Origin: Sulfurovum sp.
GTDB lineage: Bacteria > Campylobacterota > Campylobacteria > Campylobacterales > Sulfurovaceae
Length of the DNA: 9,379 nucleotides
Direction of reading: 5' to 3'
Assembly (NCBI GenBank): GCA_026193735.1
Contig: JAPHUJ010000217.1
Span: 1 to 9,379 of the forward strand
Part shown: piece after piece, positions 1 through 7,368 of the stretch
Numbering within the stretch: position 1 is the stretch's first letter
Layout: the number at the start of each line of letters is the position of its first letter
Translations under genes and position numbers: made by a program
The notes under the pieces: model-generated
What the model was told of the DNA's origin: nothing
The model's input: only the letters and a program-made list of their open reading frames with translations
The model's database searches: none

Positions 1-486
1 GCTGGTGAGAACTTCTCTCTAGGCGGAAATACTTGTCTTTATGGTGCAACAGGCGGTAAACTATACATCAACGGTCAAGTAGGTGAAAGATTTGCTGTAA
101 GAAACTCTGGAGCTATTGCCATCGTAGAAGGTACAGGGGATCACCCTTGTGAATATATGACAGGCGGTACGGTCATCATTCTTGGTAAAACAGGTGTGAA
201 CTTTGGTGCAGGTATGACGGGTGGTGTTGCATATGTTTATGACAAAAGTAGAGAGTTCTACGAAAAAGTTAACCAGGAGCTAGTCGAAGCAGTACGTATA
301 GACACTGACGAACTTGACACTGAAATGTTTGCACTTAAAAAACTTTTACAAGATTATGCTTCAGAAACAGGTTCTGTTAAAGCCAAAGAGATCTTAGATA
401 ATTTTAGAACAGAAATACAAAACTTCTGGATGGTAAGTCCACGAGGTGAAAAGCCGACACAGGCTGCACAGAAAAAAGGCGAGTAA
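1..486 (+). CDS. gltB: Glutamate synthase large subunit, copy 1 (C-terminal end only)
   Basis: This is the 3' end of a gene that begins before the window; frame 1 is open from base 1 to the TAA at 484-486 and gives 161 residues. The visible part is the C-terminal beta-helix (GXGXG) domain of GltB, with runs such as GGNTCLYGATGG and FGAGMTGGVAYVYD, followed by the usual helical tail containing AKEILDNFR and NFW. It aligns without gaps to residues 1314 onward of the complete copy at 698-5119; by hand count 116 of the first 145 residues are identical, so the two are paralogs and not a recent duplicate. The last 16 residues differ. The catalytic glutaminase, FMN and Fe-S parts lie outside the window, so whether this copy is intact cannot be judged. 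Codon choice favours AAC, TTC and GGT, a pattern expected of a well-expressed gene. It is probably its own transcription unit, because a terminator-like structure and a promoter follow it. Confidence 0.95.
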   Translation, partial: AGENFSLGGNTCLYGATGGKLYINGQVGERFAVRNSGAIAIVEGTGDHPCEYMTGGTVIILGKTGVNFGAGMTGGVAYVYDKSREFYEKVNQELVEAVRIDTDELDTEMFALKKLLQDYASETGSVKAKEILDNFRTEIQNFWMVSPRGEKPTQAAQKKGE

Positions 487-526
487 CAGCCCTTCACTTT
501 CAAAGGCATTCACATAGGAATACCTT

Positions 527-597
527 GATACCACATTTTAATGATCTAATATTTTATACATAGTTGTATAAATTTTAATCAGTGTGGTGTCTATTTT
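527..597 (+). terminator. Possible terminator after gltB copy 1, with nested hairpin
   Basis: A 9-pair stem (527-535 gataccaca with 583-591 tgtggtgtc, one G-U pair) is followed by a short T-rich run, tattttt. Its loop is long, but it contains a perfect 8-pair hairpin (553-560 tttataca with 565-572, loop tagt) that would bring the outer arms together. This resembles an intrinsic terminator, but the GC content is low and the T-run is interrupted, so termination may be partial. Confidence 0.4.
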
Positions 598-634
598 TAG
601 GTATAACTAAAGATGCAGTTAACTTTCATTCAAG

Positions 635-640
635 TATAAT
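635..640 (+). promoter_or_regulatory. Promoter -10 box for gltB copy 2
   Basis: A consensus TATAAT preceded by AAG lies 58 bases upstream of the start at 698, predicting transcription from about 647 and a leader of about 50 bases. No good -35 box is present, as is common for sigma-70 promoters in Campylobacterota. Initiation here would exclude the left arm of the inverted repeat at 492-507. Confidence 0.5.
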
Positions 641-697
641 CAAAGCATTAGATAGGTTTTAATATGTTGAATAGATAGAGCCTTTGAAGGTTGAAGT

Positions 698-3600
698 ATG
701 CAAGATTTATTTACCAGTTTCAAAGATAATTGCGGATTTGGACTTTTAGCATCCATTAACAATGTACCCTCTCATAAAAACTTAGAAGATGCGATCACGG
801 CCTTATCAAGAATGATGCACAGAGGTGCAGTGGCTGCTGATGGAAAAACAGGGGATGGATCAGGATTATTACTTTCTATTCCTAAAAGATTTTTTGAAAG
901 AGTTGCTAAAAAAGAGGGTATTATATTGCCTGATCTTTATGCTGTGGCAATGGTGTTTTCTACCAATGAAAATGATTTTGATGTCATTAAAGAAATTTGT
1001 ATCAACAATGATCTTAAAGTTGATTATATAAGAAAGGTGCCTCTTGATACAGAGGCGCTTGGTGAGCAGGCACTCGCTTTGCTTCCCAACATTAAACAAG
1101 TATTTGTTTCCCCAAATTCGTTGATGGGAGCAAGACGATTTAATGCCTTGATTTATCTTTCACGAAAAGAGATAGAACAAAGACTTCAAAAAGATAAAAC
1201 ATTTTATATCCCTTCATTTTCTACTTCAGTGATCTCCTATAAAGGTCTTGTCATGCCTACGCAGATCAAGACATTTTATAAAGATCTTGCTCATGAGAAA
1301 TTTGAAATCTCATTTTGTCTTTTTCACCAAAGGTTTTCAACTAACACTTTGCCTCAATGGAGACTTGCACAACCCTTTAGAATGATCGCCCACAATGGAG
1401 AAATAAATTCTGTAGCTGCCAATAGATTTAATGTTTCAGCGAAATACAAAGCATTCAAAAGTGATATATTTTCTGAGGAAGAGATGGATAAGCTGGTTCC
1501 TATCATCCAGTCTGATATGAGTGACTCTGCAAGTTTAGACAACTTTTTTGAATTTTTAAATATCAATGGCATGGACTTCTTTAAAGCAGCACGTTCTCTC
1601 ATTCCGGCACCTTGGCAGAATGCACCACATATTGATGCAAAATTAAGAGCATTTTATGAGTATGTGAGTACATGTTTTGAACCATGGGACGGACCTGCTG
1701 CTGTAAGTATGACAGATGGTCGATATATTGGGTGTATACTGGATAGAAACGGTTTGAGACCTTCCAAATACATTATTACAAAAGACAAAAGACTTCTTAT
1801 CGCTTCAGAGTATGGGGTACTTCAGATACCAGAGGAAGAGATAGTTGAGAGAGGTAGACTACAATCAGGAGAGATGATGGGTGTAGATCTGAAGTATGGA
1901 AAAGTACTTAAATCAGATGACATCGATAATTATTTGAAAAATAAAGATCCTTATGACAAATGGCTTAATGAGAAGATGGTGTATCTCCAAGAGCATATGC
2001 GTGATCCCTTCTCAACAGTAGAGATTCCTAACAAAACACAAATGGAAGCGAAACAACGTTTCTTTAATATTACACTTGAAGTCATCGAGCAAGTCTTTGA
2101 TCCTATGGTAAAAGAAGGAAAAGAGGCAACCGCCTCAATGGGGGATGACACTCCACTTGCCGCATTTTCAACGAGACAAAGAAACTTTTCCGACTTCTTT
2201 AAACAAAAATTTGCACAGGTCACCAACCCTCCTATAGACCCTCTTCGTGAAAAAATTGTTATGAGTCTTAACACAGGTTTTGGAGAGACTCAAAACATTT
2301 TGTCAGATGATGCAGAACATGCAAAAAGACTTAAAACTGTTTCGCCTATCCTGTCACAGGAAAAATTGGATCTTCTTATTTCATTTGGCAATGAGAAAGA
2401 TCCTAAATATGATACAAGCTACAAAGCAAAGATCTATGATACGACATTTGATACAGATCTGAAAGGTTCACTGGACACATTAGTGCAGACCATCATTTCT
2501 GAAGTGAAAAGTGAAGGGATAAGAACTATTATATTGGATGACAGAGGATTGGATGCCAATACAAAAGTTATGCCAATGCTTATGGTCATAGGCCGTTTAA
2601 ATGAGGGATTTTTGAATGCAGGAGTACGTCACATGGTGAGTATGGTTGCAGTAACAGGTGAAGTATATGATTCACATATGGCAGCATCTATGATAGCTTT
2701 CGGTGCAGCGGCAATTTATCCTTATATGTTATATAAAACCGTGGCGATGAAAGAACATCGAAAAGATGAGAATGTCAATCTTGCTCCGATCCTTAAAAAA
2801 GTAAGAAAATCCATGAATGCAGGACTTCTTAAGATCATGTCAAAGATGGGTATCTCGACACTCTCCAGTTACAGAAACTCCAAACTTTTTGATGTTATTG
2901 GTTTGAGCGAAGAGATCGTTTCAGAGTGTTTTAACGGTGCTCATGCATTCCTTTGTGGATTGGAATATGCAGATATTGAAGCACGTATTACAAAAGCACA
3001 TAAAGAAGCGTATGCGCAAGAGACTGTGAATCGTATGTTCCCACTCAATATTGGCGGTTTCTATAAGTATTTAGATGGAGAAGAATTCCATGATTATGCA
3101 CCCGCAACAGTACATGCGATCCATAAACTTGCTGTTAGCGGTAAAAAAAAGGATTTTGATGCTCTCAAAGAACGTATCAATGGTAGAGATAAAAAATTTA
3201 TCCGTGACTTTTTTACGTTTAAAAGCGACAGAGAACCTATTGGCATTCATGATGTAGAACCTCTTTCTGAGATCTTTAAACGATTCTCAACCGCAGCGAT
3301 GAGTTTAGGATCTATCTCACCCGAAGCACACGAATGTTTGGCTGAGGCTATGAACACAATAGGAGGGAAGAGTAACTCCGGAGAAGGAGGGGAAGATGAA
3401 GTACGTTTTGGAACCATTAAGAACTCTGCCATTAAACAAGTAGCTTCAGGAAGATTTGGTGTTACACCTGCTTACTTGCGTTCTGCCAAGGAACTTCAGA
3501 TCAAAGTGGCACAAGGGGCAAAACCGGGCGAGGGGGGTCAACTTCCTGGATACAAGGTCAGTCCGCTTATTGCAAAACTCAGGCACACGATGCCGGGTGT

Positions 3601-5119
3601 CACACTTATTTCGCCTCCTCCCCATCACGATATTTATTCTATCGAAGATCTTGCACAGCTTATCTTCGATCTTAAACAGATCAACCCTGAAGGAAGGGTT
3701 GCTGTTAAGCTGGTATCCACTGCCGGAGTTGGGACTATTGCTGCAGGTGTGGCAAAAGCCTATGCAGATAAGATCATAATCTCAGGTGCGGATGGCGGTA
3801 CGGGCGCCGCACCTATAGGATCGATCAAATTTACAGGAAATCCTTGGGAACTGGGACTCATAGAAGCACATAATGCTCTCAAAGCCAACAATCTTAGAGG
3901 ACAGGTAGAATTAGAAACAGATGGTGGACTTAAGACTGGTCTGGATGTGGTAAAAGCTGCAATTTTGGGTGCAGAATCTTATGCCTTTGGTACAGCTTCC
4001 TTGACCGTAATAGGGTGTAAGGTGCTTCGTGTCTGTCATCTAAACAGATGTTCTGTAGGTATCGCTACACAGGAAGAGAAGTTAAGAGAACATTATGAGG
4101 GAACGGTAGAGAGGGTCATTAACTACTTTACACTCCTTGCAGAAGATGTACGGGAGATACTCGCTTTACTTGGATACAACTCTCTTGAAGAGATCATCGG
4201 GCGCAATGATCTGCTCGAAGTCATAGATGATGATCTTGCAAAAAAGTTTTCATTTGAGAATCTTCTTTATGATCTTGATGGTGTAAATACATGTCAGGTA
4301 CCATTTAATGAACCCTATGATACAAATGAATACGAAAAAGAGATTCTAGAAGAGCTTATGCCTGCGATTAAAGACCCAAATAACACCATTACATTAGAAA
4401 AAAACATCTCTAATCTAAATAGAAGTTTCGGTACCCGTATTTCAGGTGAGATCGCGAAGTACTATGGTGATAAAGGGCTGCCTGAAGGCACTATAGATCT
4501 TAAACTTACAGGAACAACTGGACAGTCTTTAGGAGCATTTCTCATCAATGGTATCAGTATACATGTCAATGGTGCAGGGAATGACTATATCGGAAAAGGA
4601 ATGCATGGAGGACGTATCATTATCACTGCAGATAAAAGCGGTCCAAATTTTTCTTTGGGAGGAAATACCTGCCTTTATGGAGCAACGGGTGGTACACTGT
4701 ATGTAAATGGTCAAGTAGGTGAACGTTTTGCTGTACGTAATTCAGGGGCTATAGCTATAGTAGAGGGAACAGGTGATCACCCTTGTGAATACATGACAGG
4801 TGGTGCCGTGGTGATTCTGGGTAAAACCGGTGTGAATTTTGGAGCGGGTATGACAGGCGGCGTTGCTTTTGTGTATGATGAAGCACATGAATTTGTTGAA
4901 ATGATCAACCAAGAGTTGGTTGAAGCAGGACGTATTGACACTGAAGATACGGACATAGAGAGATATTACCTCAAAAAACTCCTTAAAGATTATTTTAGAG
5001 AGACAAAAAGTATCAAGGCAAAAGAGATACTGGACAATTTCAGAGTAGAGATTCGTAACTTTTGGATCGTCATACCAAAAGATATGAAGGGACCGTTTAA
5101 GATGGCGGAGGGAGAATAA
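698..5119 (+). CDS. gltB: Glutamate synthase (NADPH-type) large subunit, copy 2
   Basis: At 1473 residues this is a full-length bacterial GltB. It converts glutamine and 2-oxoglutarate to two glutamates, with ammonia channelled from the glutaminase site to the FMN site. The class II glutaminase domain has the catalytic Cys12 after an 11-residue propeptide, HNGEIN at 232-237 and EPWDGPAA at 328-335. The FMN/synthase domain begins near 868 (MSLGSISPEAHE), with GGKSNSGEGGED at 889-900, GAKPGEGGQ at 940-948 and GADGGTGAAP at 1030-1039. The [3Fe-4S] cysteines are C1107, C1113 and C1118 (CX5CX4C). The C-terminal beta-helix starts near 1272. VRFGTIKNSAIKQ (902-914) runs straight through the place where ferredoxin-dependent enzymes carry an insert of about 25 residues, so this is the pyridine-nucleotide type, which fits the adjoining gltD. 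The start is set by Cys12 and by gaagg at 686-690. Compared with copy 1 it uses AAT and GGA more often. Confidence 0.97.
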   Translation: MQDLFTSFKDNCGFGLLASINNVPSHKNLEDAITALSRMMHRGAVAADGKTGDGSGLLLSIPKRFFERVAKKEGIILPDLYAVAMVFSTNENDFDVIKEICINNDLKVDYIRKVPLDTEALGEQALALLPNIKQVFVSPNSLMGARRFNALIYLSRKEIEQRLQKDKTFYIPSFSTSVISYKGLVMPTQIKTFYKDLAHEKFEISFCLFHQRFSTNTLPQWRLAQPFRMIAHNGEINSVAANRFNVSAKYKAFKSDIFSEEEMDKLVPIIQSDMSDSASLDNFFEFLNINGMDFFKAARSLIPAPWQNAPHIDAKLRAFYEYVSTCFEPWDGPAAVSMTDGRYIGCILDRNGLRPSKYIITKDKRLLIASEYGVLQIPEEEIVERGRLQSGEMMGVDLKYGKVLKSDDIDNYLKNKDPYDKWLNEKMVYLQEHMRDPFSTVEIPNKTQMEAKQRFFNITLEVIEQVFDPMVKEGKEATASMGDDTPLAAFSTRQRNFSDFFKQKFAQVTNPPIDPLREKIVMSLNTGFGETQNILSDDAEHAKRLKTVSPILSQEKLDLLISFGNEKDPKYDTSYKAKIYDTTFDTDLKGSLDTLVQTIISEVKSEGIRTIILDDRGLDANTKVMPMLMVIGRLNEGFLNAGVRHMVSMVAVTGEVYDSHMAASMIAFGAAAIYPYMLYKTVAMKEHRKDENVNLAPILKKVRKSMNAGLLKIMSKMGISTLSSYRNSKLFDVIGLSEEIVSECFNGAHAFLCGLEYADIEARITKAHKEAYAQETVNRMFPLNIGGFYKYLDGEEFHDYAPATVHAIHKLAVSGKKKDFDALKERINGRDKKFIRDFFTFKSDREPIGIHDVEPLSEIFKRFSTAAMSLGSISPEAHECLAEAMNTIGGKSNSGEGGEDEVRFGTIKNSAIKQVASGRFGVTPAYLRSAKELQIKVAQGAKPGEGGQLPGYKVSPLIAKLRHTMPGVTLISPPPHHDIYSIEDLAQLIFDLKQINPEGRVAVKLVSTAGVGTIAAGVAKAYADKIIISGADGGTGAAPIGSIKFTGNPWELGLIEAHNALKANNLRGQVELETDGGLKTGLDVVKAAILGAESYAFGTASLTVIGCKVLRVCHLNRCSVGIATQEEKLREHYEGTVERVINYFTLLAEDVREILALLGYNSLEEIIGRNDLLEVIDDDLAKKFSFENLLYDLDGVNTCQVPFNEPYDTNEYEKEILEELMPAIKDPNNTITLEKNISNLNRSFGTRISGEIAKYYGDKGLPEGTIDLKLTGTTGQSLGAFLINGISIHVNGAGNDYIGKGMHGGRIIITADKSGPNFSLGGNTCLYGATGGTLYVNGQVGERFAVRNSGAIAIVEGTGDHPCEYMTGGAVVILGKTGVNFGAGMTGGVAFVYDEAHEFVEMINQELVEAGRIDTEDTDIERYYLKKLLKDYFRETKSIKAKEILDNFRVEIRNFWIVIPKDMKGPFKMAEGE

Positions 5120-5120
5120 T

Positions 5121-6503
5121 ATGTTGAATTTTTTTGATTTAGAGCGAATTGATGCAAAAAAAAGAGATGTTGTAGAAAGAAATAAAGACTTTCATGAGAT
5201 ATACGAAGTGTTTAAACCGACTAAATCAGGTGAGCAATCTGAAAGATGTATTCAGTGTGGTGACCCGTATTGTCATAATGGCTGTCCGCTTCACAATTTT
5301 ATTCCTCAGTGGCTTAAGGCAATAGCGGGTCATGATCTTGAATTCGCCTTTGATCTGTCCAATGAAACGTCTCCTTTTCCTGAAGTGATGGGTCGTATCT
5401 GTCCTCATGATAAACTTTGTGAAGGAGCTTGTACACTTAACGATGGATATGGTGCGATCACCATAGGTTCTGTAGAAACATATATCAATGAAGAGGGCTT
5501 TAAAAAAGGGTTGAAACCTAAATTCTCAAGTAACAAGATAGGTAAAAGAGTTGCCATCATCGGTGCAGGACCTGCAGGACTTTCTGCTGCGACTTTTTTA
5601 CTTAGAGAAGGAGTTGATGTAGAGATATTTGACAAACAGGCAAGAGCAGGAGGCTTGCTTACGTATGGTATCCCAGGATTTAAACTTGATAAAAATGTCA
5701 TTAACCGGAGAATAAAACTTCTTCATAATGCAGGTGCGATCTTCCATCAAAATATTGAGATCGGTAAAGATAAAAGTCTTGAGGAACTTAGAAAAAATTT
5801 TGATGCAATTTTCATCGGTGTTGGTGCCATTAAAGGTAGAAAACCAGGGCTGCAAGGCGAGGAAGCCAGTAATGTTTATTTGGCCATGACGTTTCTTGTT
5901 GATATTCAAAAGAAGCTATTTGGTGAACCAAGAACAGATATCATTGAAGTAGAAGATAAAAATGTTGTAGTCATTGGTGGGGGTGACACCGCTATGGACT
6001 GTGTACGTACATCACTACGAGAGAAAGCAAAGTCTGTAAAATGTCTGTATAGGCGCGATGCCCAAAATATGCCCGGAAGCAGAAAAGAATATATTAATGC
6101 AAAAGAGGAGGGGGTAGAGTTTGAATTCTATGTATCTCCAAAATCACTGATCACTGATGAAAATGGTCGTGTGACTGCTGTTGAGATGGTTAAAACAAAA
6201 CTTGGTGAACCTGATGCTTCTGGAAGACGGCGAGTAGAAGAGATAAGTGGTAGCCAATATATAGTTGAAGCAGATGTTGTCATTTTCGCACTTGGATTTG
6301 AGACTGTGAATTATCCATTTTATGAAAGTAATGGTATCGAACTAAATGCAAAAGAAGGTGTTATGATAGATGAGAATTACCAAACAAGTAGATCAGGTAT
6401 TTATGCCGGTGGTGACTGTTGCAGTGGTGCTTCTTTAGTTGTGACTGCCGTTCGTGATGGTCGTGATGCAGCTAGATCAATTGTAAAGAGTTTTATCTCA
6501 TAG
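5121..6503 (+). CDS. gltD: Glutamate synthase small subunit (NADPH, FAD, Fe-S)
   Basis: This 460-residue protein takes electrons from NADPH through FAD and passes them via [4Fe-4S] clusters to the FMN of GltB. The N-terminal Fe-S domain has C43, C46, C51 and C55 (CIQCGDPYCHNGC) and C94, C100 and C104. The FAD-binding GAGPAG is at 148-153, the NADPH-binding GGGDTA at 286-291, and the C-terminal FAD contact GGD at 430-432. Length is normal for GltD. The ATG lies one base after the gltB stop, and a strong Shine-Dalgarno sequence (GGAGGGAG, 5107-5114) is embedded in the last gltB codons, so the two are surely co-transcribed and probably translationally coupled. Related proteins with the same fold (NfnL/SudA-type and DPD N-terminal domains) exist, but the position next to gltB settles the identity. 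Only one gltD is visible for two large-subunit genes; a second could lie upstream of the window. Confidence 0.97.
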   Translation: MLNFFDLERIDAKKRDVVERNKDFHEIYEVFKPTKSGEQSERCIQCGDPYCHNGCPLHNFIPQWLKAIAGHDLEFAFDLSNETSPFPEVMGRICPHDKLCEGACTLNDGYGAITIGSVETYINEEGFKKGLKPKFSSNKIGKRVAIIGAGPAGLSAATFLLREGVDVEIFDKQARAGGLLTYGIPGFKLDKNVINRRIKLLHNAGAIFHQNIEIGKDKSLEELRKNFDAIFIGVGAIKGRKPGLQGEEASNVYLAMTFLVDIQKKLFGEPRTDIIEVEDKNVVVIGGGDTAMDCVRTSLREKAKSVKCLYRRDAQNMPGSRKEYINAKEEGVEFEFYVSPKSLITDENGRVTAVEMVKTKLGEPDASGRRRVEEISGSQYIVEADVVIFALGFETVNYPFYESNGIELNAKEGVMIDENYQTSRSGIYAGGDCCSGASLVVTAVRDGRDAARSIVKSFIS

Positions 6504-6511
6504 GGGTCCAC

Positions 6512-6539
6512 ATCTCTAGAAGGATGATCTTCTGCAGAT
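6512..6539 (+). terminator. Hairpin directly after gltD
   Basis: Bases 6512-6522 (atctctagaag) pair with 6529-6539 (cttctgcagat) around the loop gatgat: 11 positions with one C-C mismatch and one G-U pair. It starts nine bases after the gltD stop. No T-run follows, so it is either a weak or factor-assisted terminator or a structure protecting the 3' end of the gltBD message. Confidence 0.4.
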
Positions 6540-6572
6540 TGTAAGCATACCAACTTTTAATATCAAAAAACG

Positions 6573-6578
6573 TATAAT
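6573..6578 (+). promoter_or_regulatory. Promoter -10 box for the phosphatase-accD unit
   Basis: A consensus TATAAT lies 49 bases before the ATG at 6627, predicting initiation near 6585. No convincing -35 box was seen. It lies after the hairpin that follows gltD, which supports a separate transcription unit. Confidence 0.45.
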
Positions 6579-6626
6579 CGACCAATTATATAGACTTAAC
6601 ACTAAGTTATATTTAGAGGATATTTT

Positions 6627-7352
6627 ATGACAGACTTTCTTGAAGCGTGTTTGAAAGCTAACGAAGAAATATATACAGCACTCCAAAATGGTTTTGAAAC
6701 TTCTTGGTTTGAGAAAACTGAGGTAGGTGCCGGTGGGGATGTGAGTTCTAAACTTGATCTTTTTGCTGAAGCTGTCTTTTTTAAACATTTAAGTCCTTTT
6801 GGACAGATAGAGTCTGAAGAAAGTGGTATTATGGGTGAAGGTGAAGAAAAAATCATCATTGATCCCATAGATGGTTCCTCCAATGCCCTTTCCCTTTTTC
6901 CTTTTTACGGTACATCTGTTGCGAAGATAAATGCTGAGGGTATCTTAGATGCAGCGATAGTTTGCAATCTTGCAAATGGCGATATTTTCCTCAAATCCTC
7001 TACGGCTGAAGTAAAACAGGGTAAACTTTTTTCCAATATTTTTCATACACCGCATACTACAGCCAATGGAGAAATAGGACTTTTTGAAAAAGCCTATGCT
7101 AACCCTTCATTGGTTGCAGCTTTAGACAAAGAAAAGTTGAAGTTTAGGTCACCGGGTGCTATAGCACTTTCACTTGCCTATGCGCATTCAGTGAATTACG
7201 TACTTTTTATGGGAGAGTTTCGTATTTACGATTTTGCTGCAGGTTTAGCACTTTGTGAAGGGCTTGAAGTGATTGTTGAGGCTGATTATGTTATAGTATC
7301 AAAAGATAAAAACATAGTAGTGCAAATAGAAACACTAATTCATCAATTATAG
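6627..7352 (+). CDS. Inositol-monophosphatase/FBPase-family phosphatase
   Basis: This 241-residue protein belongs to the Mg-dependent, lithium-sensitive phosphatase superfamily (IMPase, CysQ, FBPase). Metal-binding motifs in order are GGDVSSKLDLFAE (36-48), ESEESG (62-67), DPIDGSSN (79-86, with D79 and D82), and YDFAAG (201-206, with D202). The usual Thr of DPxDGT is Ser84 and the usual Trp before Asp202 is Tyr201; both are mild changes and the site looks active. The short length, the GxGG-D-S-K-x-D loop and PFY just after the DPIDG motif recall archaeal-type FBPase class IV/IMPase enzymes more than E. coli SuhB. The substrate cannot be read from the sequence; fructose-1,6-bisphosphate, inositol phosphate and PAP are candidates. 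The start has agagga at 6615-6620 with six bases of spacing. It runs into accD with a 16-base gap, so the two share a message. Confidence 0.88.
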   Translation: MTDFLEACLKANEEIYTALQNGFETSWFEKTEVGAGGDVSSKLDLFAEAVFFKHLSPFGQIESEESGIMGEGEEKIIIDPIDGSSNALSLFPFYGTSVAKINAEGILDAAIVCNLANGDIFLKSSTAEVKQGKLFSNIFHTPHTTANGEIGLFEKAYANPSLVAALDKEKLKFRSPGAIALSLAYAHSVNYVLFMGEFRIYDFAAGLALCEGLEVIVEADYVIVSKDKNIVVQIETLIHQL

Positions 7353-7368
7353 ATATGCAGGAGTAGAA

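Larger units (their letters stand above)
492..696 (+). repeat. Long-range inverted repeat spanning the gltB-gltB gap
   Basis: The left arm (492-507, cttcactttcaaaggc) sits just after the stop codon of copy 1. The right arm (680-696, gcctttgaaggttgaag) sits just before the start of copy 2. In RNA they can form 16 base pairs: 11 continuous pairs (497-507 with 680-690, one of them G-U), a bulged U at 691, and 5 more pairs (492-496 with 692-696). The right arm contains the Shine-Dalgarno sequence gaagg (686-690). A transcript reading through from copy 1 would carry both arms, while one started at the internal promoter near 647 would carry only the right arm. No flanking target duplication was seen, so a mobile-element origin is not supported. 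Confidence 0.5.

Noticed and set aside
664..678. Four-codon leader ORF (MLNR) in the gltB copy 2 leader; its first bases match the start of gltD (aatatgttgaat)
   Set aside because: Too short to judge, only AGG as a ribosome site, and no run of regulatory codons. The 12-base match to gltD is probably chance and does not show a lost gltD.
492..696. Reading the gap between the gltB copies as a small mobile element with terminal inverted repeats
   Set aside because: No target-site duplication at the ends, and the right arm includes the working ribosome site, so an RNA role is the simpler explanation.
3456..3779. Open frame of 107 residues inside gltB on the same strand
   Set aside because: It lies wholly within the conserved FMN domain of GltB, which reads perfectly in its own frame; the alternative has no ribosome site and an unnatural composition.
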